Source: Chryseobacterium oryctis
GTDB taxonomy: Bacteria; Bacteroidota; Bacteroidia; Flavobacteriales; Weeksellaceae
Length of the DNA stretch: 64,000 nucleotides
NCBI RefSeq assembly: GCF_025971925.1
Contig: NZ_JAPDHV010000001.1
Span: 620,001 to 684,000 of the forward strand
Direction of reading: 5' to 3'
Shown here piece after piece: positions 54,983 through 64,000 of this stretch. The notes beneath the pieces are model-generated. The model had not been told where the DNA came from, did no database searches, and saw nothing but the letters and a program-made list of their open reading frames with translations. The position numbers were made by a program, and so were the translations under genes. Position 1 is the first letter of the stretch. The number at the start of each line of letters is the position of its first letter.

Positions 54983-54996
54983 TGCTTCTCTTTTTT
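54961..54996 (-). terminator. tonB terminator
   Basis: A 12-bp stem (AAAAAGAGAAGC with GCTTCTCTTTTT, loop of 4) with A/T runs on both sides. Confidence 0.9.
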
Positions 54997-55015
54997 AATT
55001 ATTTAAAGATAAATC

Positions 55016-55861
55016 TTATCCTTCAAAATTCATTGTTAATGGTAATCTGAATCTATAACGCACAGATTGACCATTAATTTTGGCAGGAGTCCATTTATTT
55101 TTAATTGACTTAATCGTTCTCACAGCTTCAGCATTGAAGTCTGAGTTTCCGCCACTAGCTTTAACGTCAGTAATACTACCGTCTCTTTCAACAACGAAGG
55201 TAATTTCAGTTTTCACTGTTCCTTCATCTCCGTTCATAGAAGAAGTATCAAAATTACTAGAAACTTTGTTTCTGAAAGCATTAATACCTCCTGGGAATTC
55301 CGCAGTTTGCTCTACTTCGGTATAAACCTGAGTATCACTCACCTGAGGCTTAACTTCAACTGTTGAAGTCTTAGTTCCTGTAGAAGGTGGTGGTGGTGGT
55401 GGCGTATAAGCCGGAGCTTTTACACCTTCTTGATTCACCAGACCAGTCGTTGTTTCCAATTGCTTAGAAATTGGTGGTGGTGGTGTTTCAATTTTTGGAG
55501 CTTTTACAGGCTCCGGAACCACATTCTGAATAATTTCAATTTTTTCCTCTTCTTTTGGTGGTGGTGGAGGTGGTGGTGGTTCTTCTTCTTTTGGCGTCTC
55601 AATAATTTTATCTTCCTGAATAATCTCAACTAAATCTGCTTTTACTTCTTTCTTGTCTGCAGCATTCAGATTTTTAATTGTGAGATAGATAAAAGGAGAT
55701 AATGCAGCCACTAAAAATAAAGATGTCCCAATGATAAAAGATTTTGTCAATAATTTAGGGTATTGACTTCTTAAATCGTACGCACCATATTCCTTATTTC
55801 TATTTTCAAATACAATCTCATCTAAAGTAGGAGTCGAATTGTATGCATTTTCATCTGCCAT
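55016..55861 (-). CDS. TonB energy transducer
   Basis: A 281-residue transducer linking the ExbBD motor to outer-membrane receptors. One membrane helix (about 36-58) is followed by a Pro/Glu-rich spacer with a run of eight Pro (about 90-110) and further Pro tracts (PPPPPPS near 155). The C-terminal TonB domain (about 190-280) shows AEFPGGINAFRNKV, VVERDGSITDVKASGG and the closing PAKINGQSVRYRFRLPLTMNF. It follows two exbD genes and an exbB gene and ends at a terminator. Confidence 0.94.
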   Translation of the reverse strand: MADENAYNSTPTLDEIVFENRNKEYGAYDLRSQYPKLLTKSFIIGTSLFLVAALSPFIYLTIKNLNAADKKEVKADLVEIIQEDKIIETPKEEEPPPPPPPPKEEEKIEIIQNVVPEPVKAPKIETPPPPISKQLETTTGLVNQEGVKAPAYTPPPPPPSTGTKTSTVEVKPQVSDTQVYTEVEQTAEFPGGINAFRNKVSSNFDTSSMNGDEGTVKTEITFVVERDGSITDVKASGGNSDFNAEAVRTIKSIKNKWTPAKINGQSVRYRFRLPLTMNFEG

Positions 55862-55885
55862 AGATCTACAATTTTATGGTTTAAA

Positions 55886-56452
55886 TTACTTTGTAGGAGC
55901 CACAGCACCTGAGTTACCTACTTTTCTATCATAAATAGCTTTCTCCCAAGGTTTTAAATCAGTAACACCGTACTGCTCACTCTTAGTAATTGCCATTTCG
56001 TCAAGAATATCTACAAAGTTTTTATATACAGCATCGTCAGTCGGCTTGATAATAACAGTAAATTTAGTTTTATCTGCCGCATTTGCTTTTGCCTGCTCAA
56101 TTACTTTCCTAATTCCTTCTCTATCGAAAGTAGTTTCATTAAGGTTTTGGTCAGTTAAAGATGTATTATCTTGCTGATGCCAAAAAACCTTATTGTCTTT
56201 ACCTAATAACAAAGAAATAGAGTTGGAAAGTTTAATTTCTGTTGGAGGTGGTTTCTTATCTTCATCTTTCGGTTTTGCCGGAAGGCCCAAATCCATCACA
56301 TTAGGTTTACTAAAAGTTGAAGTAAACATAAAGAACATCAATAGTAAGAAATTCAAATCCACCATTGGAGTCATATCAACTCGGGGATTATTTTTTTTAG
56401 ATCGGACTTTGCCACCTTTGGCACTCTTATCCTGTACTTGTACTTCTGCCAT
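55886..56452 (-). CDS. ExbD/TolR-family biopolymer transport protein (second copy)
   Basis: A 188-residue protein. A basic N-terminus precedes one membrane helix (about 28-50, VDMTPMVDLNFLLLMFFMFTS) with the conserved Asp of ExbD that carries protons; the rest is a periplasmic domain. It lies 12 bases after the first exbD gene and 24 before tonB. Having two ExbD proteins is common in Bacteroidetes Ton clusters. Confidence 0.93.
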   Translation of the reverse strand: MAEVQVQDKSAKGGKVRSKKNNPRVDMTPMVDLNFLLLMFFMFTSTFSKPNVMDLGLPAKPKDEDKKPPPTEIKLSNSISLLLGKDNKVFWHQQDNTSLTDQNLNETTFDREGIRKVIEQAKANAADKTKFTVIIKPTDDAVYKNFVDILDEMAITKSEQYGVTDLKPWEKAIYDRKVGNSGAVAPTK

Positions 56453-56464
56453 TTCTAAATGATA

Positions 56465-57073
56465 TTATTCATTAGGTTTACCTTCTTGTGATGTAATCAA
56501 CCAAAATTTAAGAAAATCGATATCTCTTAAACCCTCAAATAAACTTTTAACTTTAGGATATTTAGTAGTAACGTCACCTTTAATAGCTAATTTGTATTCA
56601 GGATTAACGTTCAAACTTTCTTTTACCCAATCTACTAATTGTTTATTTGTACTATCCATAGGAATCCCTACAGGACTCTTGTAACTTTTCTGCTCATCTT
56701 CTGGCAAATCCAAGAAGCTTTTTAATTGGTTCATAGGAACTCCAATTGCTTGTACTTTTTGGAATGCAGCTTTTTGATTGTTGTCAAAAGTAACGCCGTA
56801 CTTTCTACCCATATTATCTAAAAGCTGTAGTCTTTCTGACGCATTTTCTACAGGCTGGAAATAAAACTTTCCGTCTGGTGTAGCATTGATAGTCATCAAA
56901 CTTGCATCAGGAAGCAACTTCTCTGATATTGAAGATGGCGGTTTGATCTGCTCCACATCAGGTTTTTTAAACTGAGTGGTCATAATAAAGAACGTAAGTA
57001 GTAAGAATGTAACGTCACACATTGCCGTCATATCCGTAATTACCCCGTGTCTTTTTGGTTTAATTTTCGCCAT
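56465..57073 (-). CDS. ExbD/TolR-family biopolymer transport protein (first copy)
   Basis: A 202-residue paralogue of the next gene: KRHGVITDMTAMCDVTFLLLTFFIMTTQF gives the single membrane helix with the conserved Asp (about residue 20). The periplasmic part is longer than in E. coli ExbD (141 residues), with an extra segment KYGVTFDNNQKAAFQKVQ. It follows exbB by 62 bases. Confidence 0.93.
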   Translation of the reverse strand: MAKIKPKRHGVITDMTAMCDVTFLLLTFFIMTTQFKKPDVEQIKPPSSISEKLLPDASLMTINATPDGKFYFQPVENASERLQLLDNMGRKYGVTFDNNQKAAFQKVQAIGVPMNQLKSFLDLPEDEQKSYKSPVGIPMDSTNKQLVDWVKESLNVNPEYKLAIKGDVTTKYPKVKSLFEGLRDIDFLKFWLITSQEGKPNE

Positions 57074-57135
57074 TAATTTATATAATAATTATAATAAAAC
57101 TTCTAAAAAATCACGCAAAGTTTATTGAAAAACTC

Positions 57136-57999
57136 TTAGTGGAACTCAGCAAAAGACTGTTGGATACTCATTGCGATTTCGTCAATCTTATAAGTTAATC
57201 CGTCAATTTTAGAAGTAAAGAAGTTATAAAGAATAATCGCTACAGCAGACGTACCAATACCTAAAGCAGTATTAATCAAGGCTTCAGAAATACCAATTGA
57301 AAGCGCAGCAGCATCCGGAGTACCTCCTCCAGCTCCTAACGCGAAGAACGCTCTAATCATACCAATTACTGTACCTAAAAGTGCTACTAACGTTGCAACA
57401 GTACCTAAAGTAGAAAGAATCATCATGTTTTTTTCTAACATTGGCATCTCAAGAGTTGTAGCCTCCTCAATAGCTTTATTAAGAGCTACCATTTTTTGCT
57501 CTTTATTAAGAGTTGTATCGTGAGCTAAAGCCTTGTAAGTAGTAAGACCTTCTTTTACTACGTTACCTACAGATCCTTGTTGTCTGTCACACTCTTCTAA
57601 AGCTTCATCAACTCTGTTTTCGTTTAATAAACTTCTAACTTTTAATACAAAAGCATCAACGTTTCCTGAACCTGAAGCTTTGCTAAGAACGAAATATCTC
57701 TCAAAAGAGAAAACGATAACCGTAATCATGAATGTTATAAGCAACGGTACAATAACCCCTCCCATATAAATCATTCCTAAGAAACCTTCAGGATGCATTT
57801 CTTTTGATTCAACATCAGAAAAAGCTACTGAAGCTCCTGCCAACCTTGGATCTGCTTTGAAATTACCTGGGTTACCTAAAACGAATAACCAAATACAAAT
57901 ACCTATTACTAATAAAATAGGAATAATAATAGCTGGGTTTAACCCTCCCGTCTTTCTAGCAACTAATTGCTCATCATTTTTTGAAACATTCATTTCCAT
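57136..57999 (-). CDS. MotA/TolQ/ExbB proton channel protein
   Basis: A 287-residue inner-membrane protein with about four helices: one near residue 25-45, one about 75-95, and the MotA/TolQ/ExbB core pair (TLGTVATLVALLGTVIGMIRAF and ALINTALGIGTSAVAIILYNFF). It forms the proton channel with ExbD. It heads the Ton gene cluster. A -7 box (TAATTTTG, 58058-58051) lies 51 bases upstream. An ATG two codons later (57993) is an alternative start. Confidence 0.95.
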   Translation of the reverse strand: MEMNVSKNDEQLVARKTGGLNPAIIIPILLVIGICIWLFVLGNPGNFKADPRLAGASVAFSDVESKEMHPEGFLGMIYMGGVIVPLLITFMITVIVFSFERYFVLSKASGSGNVDAFVLKVRSLLNENRVDEALEECDRQQGSVGNVVKEGLTTYKALAHDTTLNKEQKMVALNKAIEEATTLEMPMLEKNMMILSTLGTVATLVALLGTVIGMIRAFFALGAGGGTPDAAALSIGISEALINTALGIGTSAVAIILYNFFTSKIDGLTYKIDEIAMSIQQSFAEFH

Positions 58000-58050
58000 A
58001 TTTAACTAAATTATATTGTTTTAAATTTTTTACAGGGTGTAAATTAAAGG

Positions 58051-58058
58051 CAAAATTA
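58051..58058 (-). promoter_or_regulatory. exbB cluster -7 box
   Basis: TAATTTTG on the minus strand. The region 58059-58240 upstream, to the end of leuS, is AT-rich and shows nothing else. Confidence 0.45.
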
Positions 58059-58240
58059 ATTAAAATGCAAGAGTCTGAAATAAACATTTTATTTTTTTTT
58101 GACAACCAAATTTTAATACAATTCCGATATTATAATTATTTTTAGAAATATTATCTAATTTTTTCAATTTTAACAATTACATTAAAAAATCAAAAAAATT
58201 AAGCCTTCATTTTTTTCAATTTACCAATGTTAATTTTTTT

Positions 58241-61054
58241 TTAAATTACTATATTCACAATCCTGTGAGGCACAACAATGATTTTTTTAGGTGATTTATC
58301 CTCCAAAATTTGTTGCATTTTTGGGTCTTGAAGCACCAAATCTTCCACTTCTTTAGCTGAAAGCTGAGCAGAAAGTGAAATTTTAAACTTCATTTTACCA
58401 TTTACGCTTACCGGATATTCAATTTCGTCTTCTACCAGATAATCCTCATTCAAAACCGGGAATTTTTCAAATTCTATAGATTCATTATGCCCCAATAAAC
58501 TCCAAAGTTCTTCACAGATATGTGGAGCATAAGGAGAGATGATAACGGCTAATGGTTCTAAAATATTGCGTTTGTTACATTTTATTTTTTGTAGTTCATT
58601 TACAGCTATCATAAATGAAGATACAGAAGTATTGAAAGAGAAATTTTCTATATCGTAAACAACCTTCTTTATTAATGTATGTAAAACTTTATATTCTGCT
58701 TTTGTAGGTTCTTCATCTGAAACTTCAAAAATCTCGCCATTAAAATAAAGATTCCAGAATTTCTTCAAAAATCCGTAAACACCACTTAGACCTTGTGTGT
58801 TCCATGGTTTTGATTGTTCAAGAGGGCCTAAGAACATCTCGTACAATCTTAATCCATCTGCTCCATATTCTTCACAGATATCGTCAGGATTTACAACATT
58901 GTATTTAGACTTAGACATTTTTTCTACCTCACGACCTGTGATGTATTTTCCATCTTCTAAAATAAATTCTGCATCTGCATAATCTGGTCTCCAAGCTTTG
59001 AATGCTTCCGTATCTAATTCGTCAGAAGTTCCTTTTAGTAAAGACACATCAACGTGAATCTGTTGAGTTTGATAATCTTTCGCTAAATTTTTAGATACAA
59101 ATTTATTTGTTCCATCTATCCTATACGCAAAAGCACTCATTCCCAAAATCATTCCTTGGTTGATTAACTTTTGGAATGGCTCGTCCTGATTAATATATCC
59201 TCTATCTTTTAAGAACATATTCCAGAAACGAGAATACAACAAGTGTCCTGTTGCGTGCTCGCTACCTCCTATGTACAAATCTACTTGTCCCCAATAATCT
59301 GCAACCTCTTTTTTAGCAAAAACCTCATCATTATTAGGATCCATATATCTAAGGAAATACCAAGAACTTCCCGCCCAACCAGGCATTGTAGATAATTCTA
59401 GAGGGAAAACAGTTTTTTCGTCAATCAAATCAGTATCTACCACTTTTTGATTTGCTTCATCCCAAGCAAAAGCTTTTGCATTTCCTAACGGCGGATCTCC
59501 ATCTTCTGTCGGTAAATATTTTTCAACTTCCGGAAGTTCTAAAGGCAACACAGAAGTTGGCAACGTGTAAGGCATCCCATCCTTATAATATATAGGAACA
59601 GGTTCTCCCCAATAACGTTGTCTTGAGAAAATTGCATCACGTTGTCTATAATTGGTAGTTCCGTGACCAATTCCTTTATTTTCGATTTCAGAAATTATTT
59701 TTGATTTTGCATCATTATAATTTAATCCATTCAGGAAATCTGAGTTTACACAAACCGAATCTTTAGAATCAAAAGAAGCTTCCTGAACATCTTCTTCAGT
59801 TTCTACAACTTTTTTAATTTCAAGATTAAATTTCTTTGCAAATCTGTGATCACGCTCGTCATGTGCAGGAACAGCCATTACAGCTCCTGTTCCGTAGCCC
59901 ATTAAAACGTAATCTGAAATATAGATTGGCATTTTTTCTCCGCTGAACGGATTGATCGCATAGCTTCCAGTAAAAGCTCCACTCACGTTTTTCACGTCAG
60001 CCATTCTATCACGTTCAGTTTTTTTGGAAGTATCTTCAATATAGGTATCTACTTCTGCTTTTTGAGCATCCGTAGTGATAGTTTCTACTAAAGGATTTTC
60101 AGGAGCTAGAACCATAAAAGTTGCTCCGAAAATTGTATCAGGTCTTGTTGTAAACACTTCAACAACCTCATCATGACCTTCCACATTAAATCTAACTTGC
60201 GCACCCTGAGATTTTCCGATCCAATATTCCTGAGAATCTTTAAGAGGTTGCGGCCAGTCCAAAGTTTTTAAGCCCTGCAACAATCTTTCAGAATATGCAG
60301 AAATTCTCATACTCCACTGCATCATTTTCTTTTGAAAAACAAGGAAACCTCCTCTTTCAGACTTTCCGTCTTTTACCTCATCATTAGCTAAAACAGTTCC
60401 CAATGCAGGGCACCAGTTAACCGTAGTTTCTGCTCTGTACGCTAAACGATAATTCAATAAAATATCTTCTTTATCAATTTCAGAAGCAGAATTCCATTCT
60501 TCTGCTGTAAAATTTAATTCATCGTTTTGATTGGCATTTAATCCATCTGTCCCTTTTTCTTCAAAATGTTTGATTAAGGTTTCTATAGATTCTGCCTTAT
60601 TTGTATTTTTATTATACCAAGAATGAAACAATTGAATAAAAATCCACTGTGTCCATTTATAATATGAAGAGTCTGAAGTCCTTACCTCCCTACTCCAATC
60701 GAAAGAAAAACCAATTTTTCTTAATTGCTCCTCATATCTATAAATATTTTGTTCCGTTGTAATCGCAGGATGCAGCCCTGTCTGAATTGCATATTGTTCA
60801 GCAGGAAGTCCGAAACTATCATAACCAACCGGGTGGAGAACATTGAACCCCTGATGTCTTTTATATCTCGCATAAATATCTGACGCAATATACCCAAGCG
60901 GATGACCAACATGAAGCCCCGCTCCTGATGGATACGGAAACATATCAAGAACATAAAATTTAGGTTTGTCAGTGTTATTGGAAGTTTTATACGTTTGATT
61001 GTCTTCCCAGTATTTTTGCCACTTTTTTTCTATCTGCTGATGATCGTAAAACAC
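58241..61054 (-). CDS. leuS: Leucine--tRNA ligase
   Basis: A 937-residue class I synthetase. The HIGH-type motif is in [16 protein letters not shown] (about 41-56), an editing CP1 domain with [12 protein letters not shown] and [15 protein letters not shown] follows, and KMSKS is in [11 protein letters not shown] near residue 710. The C-terminal anticodon-binding domain is complete. A -7 box (TAATTTTG, 61112-61105) lies 50 bases upstream. Confidence 0.97.
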   Translation of the reverse strand: MFYDHQQIEKKWQKYWEDNQTYKTSNNTDKPKFYVLDMFPYPSGAGLHVGHPLGYIASDIYARYKRHQGFNVLHPVGYDSFGLPAEQYAIQTGLHPAITTEQNIYRYEEQLRKIGFSFDWSREVRTSDSSYYKWTQWIFIQLFHSWYNKNTNKAESIETLIKHFEEKGTDGLNANQNDELNFTAEEWNSASEIDKEDILLNYRLAYRAETTVNWCPALGTVLANDEVKDGKSERGGFLVFQKKMMQWSMRISAYSERLLQGLKTLDWPQPLKDSQEYWIGKSQGAQVRFNVEGHDEVVEVFTTRPDTIFGATFMVLAPENPLVETITTDAQKAEVDTYIEDTSKKTERDRMADVKNVSGAFTGSYAINPFSGEKMPIYISDYVLMGYGTGAVMAVPAHDERDHRFAKKFNLEIKKVVETEEDVQEASFDSKDSVCVNSDFLNGLNYNDAKSKIISEIENKGIGHGTTNYRQRDAIFSRQRYWGEPVPIYYKDGMPYTLPTSVLPLELPEVEKYLPTEDGDPPLGNAKAFAWDEANQKVVDTDLIDEKTVFPLELSTMPGWAGSSWYFLRYMDPNNDEVFAKKEVADYWGQVDLYIGGSEHATGHLLYSRFWNMFLKDRGYINQDEPFQKLINQGMILGMSAFAYRIDGTNKFVSKNLAKDYQTQQIHVDVSLLKGTSDELDTEAFKAWRPDYADAEFILEDGKYITGREVEKMSKSKYNVVNPDDICEEYGADGLRLYEMFLGPLEQSKPWNTQGLSGVYGFLKKFWNLYFNGEIFEVSDEEPTKAEYKVLHTLIKKVVYDIENFSFNTSVSSFMIAVNELQKIKCNKRNILEPLAVIISPYAPHICEELWSLLGHNESIEFEKFPVLNEDYLVEDEIEYPVSVNGKMKFKISLSAQLSAKEVEDLVLQDPKMQQILEDKSPKKIIVVPHRIVNIVI

Positions 61055-61104
61055 TTTTTTATAGATATTAGATGTTAGATTCTTGATTTTAAGAACAAGA
61101 TTGA

Positions 61105-61112
61105 CAAAATTA
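61105..61112 (-). promoter_or_regulatory. leuS -7 box
   Basis: TAATTTTG on the minus strand, 50 bases before the leuS ATG. Confidence 0.45.
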
Positions 61113-61170
61113 ATGAATTTAAAAGAAATAGAAATTTAAATTCTCATTAATTATAACAATAATCCTAACA

Positions 61171-61198
61171 AAAAAATCTCACCCTAAGATGAGACTTT
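61171..61198 (-). terminator. Weak terminator after the lipocalin-like gene
   Basis: A short stem (TCTCA/TGAGA) with a long loop is followed by a T run on the minus strand. Confidence 0.45.
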
Positions 61199-61227
61199 TA
61201 TATTTATATTATTTAATTCTTTGCTAA

Positions 61228-61698
61228 TTATTGCGGAATTCTTTTGAATGTATATGTTTTAGACTCATATGTGGTAGGATCTGTAGTATCTTCGATTGTA
61301 AGATTTAATGTATTAGCATCAAGATAGGTCACCTTACCTTTTTCAGGTTCTACGATTCCCTGATATTTTATCTGGATCGCTTTAGTTCCTTTATCATATA
61401 TATAGCTAAAATTATAATCAGCTACAGCAGAACAAGTTGCCGGAGTACCTACTTCTTCTCTATCTGTTCTTTTTCCGTTTCCTGCTTCGAAGAAATCCCA
61501 TCTTGAAGATTTCTGACAGTCAGTATAATCAATTGTATCAGAATAAGGATCTTCACCAATTTCCACAACTGTTCTTACTTCTTTTATTGGCTGCCATTTT
61601 CCCACCAATGGAAATACAGTTTCTGTGTTATCATCGTTTTTACATCCGCTCATTGCTAATAACGATACTCCTGCAAATAATAATGCTAATTTCTTCAT
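61228..61698 (-). CDS. Lipocalin-like lipoprotein
   Basis: A 156-residue lipoprotein (Cys19 in LAMSGC). The core (LVGKWQPIKEVRTV, then SRWDFFEAGNGKRT and YNFSYIYDKGTKAIQI, ending LTIEDTTD and YTFKRI) has the strand pattern and the GKW motif of the small lipocalin-like (DUF4923/lipocalin_4) families of Bacteroidetes. Ligand unknown. Confidence 0.78.
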   Translation of the reverse strand: MKKLALLFAGVSLLAMSGCKNDDNTETVFPLVGKWQPIKEVRTVVEIGEDPYSDTIDYTDCQKSSRWDFFEAGNGKRTDREEVGTPATCSAVADYNFSYIYDKGTKAIQIKYQGIVEPEKGKVTYLDANTLNLTIEDTTDPTTYESKTYTFKRIPQ

Positions 61699-61891
61699 AT
61701 CAAATTTTTCAGGCCTTAAAATTATAATTAATTTATTTTATTTAATAGTTTTTTATAAAAAATGTTGCAGTAATTTACATTTTCAAAGATATTCAAAAAA
61801 GTTATACTCTAATAAAAAAAATTTACTCCTAAGAATTACGATAAAATCCTTTTGCTTTTGCAGACCTACTGAAAACTTCCGTAAAAAAAGC

Positions 61892-61899
61892 TATTTTTG
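61892..61899 (+). promoter_or_regulatory. -7 box of the acyltransferase gene
   Basis: TATTTTTG, 20 bases before the ATG. The -33 box is unclear. Confidence 0.5.
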
Positions 61900-61919
61900 C
61901 TGAAAATATACAAATACAA

Positions 61920-62897
61920 ATGCAAGACATAACGAAAAATAATTTTGATTTCCTTCGTGTTCTCCTCGCTTTCATTGTTTTCGTTGGCCATTTGGGCTAT
62001 TTGAGTAATGTTGAAAGTTTAGCTATCCTCAAGCACAGCCCTGTAGAAGTTGCTGTCTTTGGCTTTTTCGTTGTCAGTGGTTTTCTTATTGCGCGAAGCT
62101 ATGAAAGAACAACTTCTTTAAAGAGATACATAAAAAAAAGAATAAACAGAATTGTTCCCGCCTATTTATTGGTTGTAATTTTATGTACATTATTACTAAG
62201 TTTGGTAAGCACCGTTTCTTTTGCAGAATATTTTAGCAGCCCTCAAACTTACAAATATCTTTTCTGGAACTCCATATTTATGAACTTTATGGCTCCGAAT
62301 CTCCCAGGAGTCTTTGGAAATGGTGCTGTGAATGGTGCACTTTGGACATTAAAAATAGAGATGTGTTTTTATTTTTTAGTCCCTGTTCTTTTTCTCTTTT
62401 TCGGAAAAAACAATAAATACAGAAACATAAGCTTAATTATATTCTATTTCTTTTCTTTACTATATCTTAATTATTTTGAGATGAGCGGAAAGGTAGAAAT
62501 TTCAAGGCAAATTCCTGGAGCATTATGTTATTTTATTGGTGGAATGCTTATCTATTTTAATTTTGAAAAATTCATAAAATATAAAAATATCCTTATCGTT
62601 ATTGCGCTTATAACTGTTTGGTTTGATTTGATTTTTAAAATTAAACTATTCTCACCAATCATGATAAGCATCATTGTTCTTTATATTGCTTACTCTTTCA
62701 AATTCCTGAATAATTTCGGAAAATATGGTGATTTCACCTACGGAATATACATTTTCCATTTCCCAATCATCAGAGTATTTGCAACTTTAGGACTTTTCGT
62801 CAATTACAATCCTTATTTTATGGGATTAATATGTATGCTTGTCGTAATAGGAGTAGGAATCGCATCTTGGCATTTATACGAAAAGAAATTTTTATAA
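61920..62897 (+). CDS. Acyltransferase 3 family membrane protein (OatA/NodX type)
   Basis: A 325-residue protein with about ten membrane helices. The N-terminal NFDFLRVLLAFIVFVGH has the catalytic-type His and Arg of the family, followed by PVEVAVFGFFVVSGFLIARSYE and KRINRIVPAY. Such enzymes O-acetylate or otherwise acylate polysaccharide or lipid. It lies 13 bases before a glycosyltransferase gene, so it probably modifies a cell-surface glycan. Confidence 0.92.
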   Translation: MQDITKNNFDFLRVLLAFIVFVGHLGYLSNVESLAILKHSPVEVAVFGFFVVSGFLIARSYERTTSLKRYIKKRINRIVPAYLLVVILCTLLLSLVSTVSFAEYFSSPQTYKYLFWNSIFMNFMAPNLPGVFGNGAVNGALWTLKIEMCFYFLVPVLFLFFGKNNKYRNISLIIFYFFSLLYLNYFEMSGKVEISRQIPGALCYFIGGMLIYFNFEKFIKYKNILIVIALITVWFDLIFKIKLFSPIMISIIVLYIAYSFKFLNNFGKYGDFTYGIYIFHFPIIRVFATLGLFVNYNPYFMGLICMLVVIGVGIASWHLYEKKFL

Positions 62898-62910
62898 TTT
62901 AGCATCACAA

Positions 62911-63669
62911 ATGAAAGACCTTGTTTCCATTATTACACCCTGCTACAACTCCGCTGAATTTATAGAAGAGACCATACAATCTGTTCTTAATCAAACGTAT
63001 GAAAATTGGGAGTGGCTTATTACTGATGATTTATCTAAAGATAACACTGTAGAAATCATCCGAAAATATAACGATCCTAGAATAAAATTAGAAGTTCTTG
63101 AAACCAACGGAGGAGCGGGAAATGCAAGAAATAAAAGTCTGGAAAGAGCCACAGGAAGATATATTGCCTTTTTAGATTCCGATGATTTTTGGTATCCAGA
63201 ATATTTAGAAACAATGACCAACTATATGCAAAATCATAATGTAGAACTTGTTTACAGCAACTACTCCAGATGTGATGAGCATACAATGGAACCTATCCTG
63301 AAAGATTTTCAAGCGGATAAAATCGTAACTTTTTCAAATCTTTTGAAAACCTGCAGACTAGCTCCGGTTTCTACCATGTACGACACCAAAAGAGTCGGTA
63401 AATTTTTCTTTCCTGTGAAAAGCAAACGTGAAGATCATGTAATGTGGCTCAACTTATTGAAAGAAATTCCGGAAGGACATCCCGTAAAACAAACTCTTGC
63501 AAAATATAGAATGCGAGAGAACAGTGTCTCCAGAAAAAAGAAGAATATTATTGTTGATCAATATTTGGTATATAAAGACTTCATGGGATTTTCTACCTTA
63601 AAATCTTTGTATTATACAGCAAATTGGGCAATGAACGGCTTTTTAAAATATTCCAAACTATTCAACTGA
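62911..63669 (+). CDS. Family 2 glycosyltransferase
   Basis: A 252-residue GT-A-fold transferase. The N-terminal SIITPCYNSAEFIEETIQSVLNQTY, the DDLSKDNT loop and the metal-binding DSDDFWYP (DxD-like) are complete, with the conserved KREDHVMWLNLL (ED acceptor motif). It is soluble or peripheral. It overlaps the next gene by one base (TGATG) and follows the acyltransferase gene, suggesting a surface-glycan operon that continues past the window. Confidence 0.93.
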   Translation: MKDLVSIITPCYNSAEFIEETIQSVLNQTYENWEWLITDDLSKDNTVEIIRKYNDPRIKLEVLETNGGAGNARNKSLERATGRYIAFLDSDDFWYPEYLETMTNYMQNHNVELVYSNYSRCDEHTMEPILKDFQADKIVTFSNLLKTCRLAPVSTMYDTKRVGKFFFPVKSKREDHVMWLNLLKEIPEGHPVKQTLAKYRMRENSVSRKKKNIIVDQYLVYKDFMGFSTLKSLYYTANWAMNGFLKYSKLFN

Positions 63670-64000
63670 TGGAGTACTCAAAAGAATTTAAAACAGCCCT
63701 TAGTAATTTTTCTTCCATAGAAAAAGACCGTCTGATTTTCAGATTATTAAAAAAAGACAAACTTTTATCTAAAAAACTATATTTTGAACTCATCGACGAA
63801 GAAACAACAGATGATAAAAGAGAGGCAATGGAAGAGATTATTTCGGAAAAAGTTCTTTTGGCTTCAAAATACATAGGAAATCAAAAATATTTTCTGGGTA
63901 TCATCCGTAAAATAAGTGCAGAGATTACGGAACACGTGAAAATCACCACAGATAAATTCGGAGATGTAACTTTAAATTTATTATTGATAAATAAAATTTT
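63669..64000 (+). CDS. Unknown protein, N-terminal part (cut by window edge)
   Basis: The first 110 codons of a gene whose ATG overlaps the stop of the glycosyltransferase gene (TGATG). The visible part is helical and charged (MEYSKEFKTALSN, then LIFRLLKKDKLLSKKLYFEL, and EEIISEKVLLASKY). It has no signal peptide or membrane helix. I do not recognise a family. The frame stays open to the end of the window. Confidence 0.75.
   Translation, partial: MEYSKEFKTALSNFSSIEKDRLIFRLLKKDKLLSKKLYFELIDEETTDDKREAMEEIISEKVLLASKYIGNQKYFLGIIRKISAEITEHVKITTDKFGDVTLNLLLINKI

Noticed and set aside
55360..55600. GGTGGT-rich tracts as a microsatellite or G-quadruplex element, and a Trp-rich plus-strand frame
   Set aside because: They are the complement of CCA/CCT proline codons in the TonB spacer; the plus-strand frame is a shadow of tonB.

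Overview
The window looks like core chromosome of a flavobacterium, most likely Chryseobacterium or a close Weeksellaceae relative; the genus is an inference. The DNA is AT-rich. Promoters fit the Bacteroidetes pattern (TTTG, about 17-24 nt, TAnnTTTG) and Shine-Dalgarno sequences are weak or absent. The gene content is typical of the group: type IX secretion cargo, bacillithiol synthesis (bshB1), IPExxxVDY, DUF3276, DUF2480, DUF6452 and DUF6048 proteins, an SdhCAB complex with one cytochrome b subunit, and an ExbB-ExbD-ExbD-TonB set. No prophage, insertion sequence, CRISPR array or classical defence island was found.

Layout. 1-5.4 kb (minus): an RND metal-efflux locus (response regulator, histidine kinase, TolC-like, CusB-like, CusA-like cut by the window edge). 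5.5-8.0 kb (minus): seven tRNA genes, three of them a recent tandem copy, then hpf, a XerC/D recombinase and rpsU. 8.2-13.1 kb (plus): tmRNA, then acpP-fabF-rnc-IPExxxVDY-pyk. 13.1-16.7 kb (minus): an aldehyde dehydrogenase and hutG/hutI of histidine breakdown. 16.9-20.0 kb (plus): ruvB, a PaiB-like flavin protein, an MBL hydrolase and coaE. 20.1-29.7 kb (minus): two paralogous secreted metalloproteases with T9SS sorting domains, one expanded to 2154 residues by FN3/GEVED repeats. 29.9-40.9 kb (minus): DUF6048, DUF6452, rlmD, a cysteine-less TlpA-like lipoprotein, sdhCAB, comEC and lpxB. 41.0-46.3 kb (plus): DUF2480, a GT-C-like membrane protein, DUF937, an ankyrin protein and aspS, with a 39-residue bTHX ribosomal protein on the other strand. 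46.3-48.9 kb (minus): an SDR and nusB-DUF1573-yajC. 49.0-51.1 kb (plus): an ABC exporter and DUF3276. 51.2-61.7 kb (minus): tRNA-His, bshB1, a TPR protein, a PstS-like lipoprotein, a small membrane protein, the Ton motor, leuS and a lipocalin-like lipoprotein. 61.9-64 kb (plus): an acyltransferase, a GT2 glycosyltransferase and a partial unknown gene.

Most genes are housekeeping. The points most worth a second look are the duplicated tRNA block, which lacks the tuf gene expected after it; the FN3/GEVED protease expansion; three genes whose promoter -7 box ends exactly four bases before the ATG (probable leaderless mRNAs); promoters built into the terminator of the preceding gene; overlapping divergent promoters between lpxB and DUF2480; and a PstS-like binding lipoprotein beside the Ton motor with no ABC permease. 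No stretch longer than 300 bases lacks a feature. The longest gene-poor gaps (8608-8830, 43696-43889 and 58059-58240) hold only AT-rich sequence and promoters.
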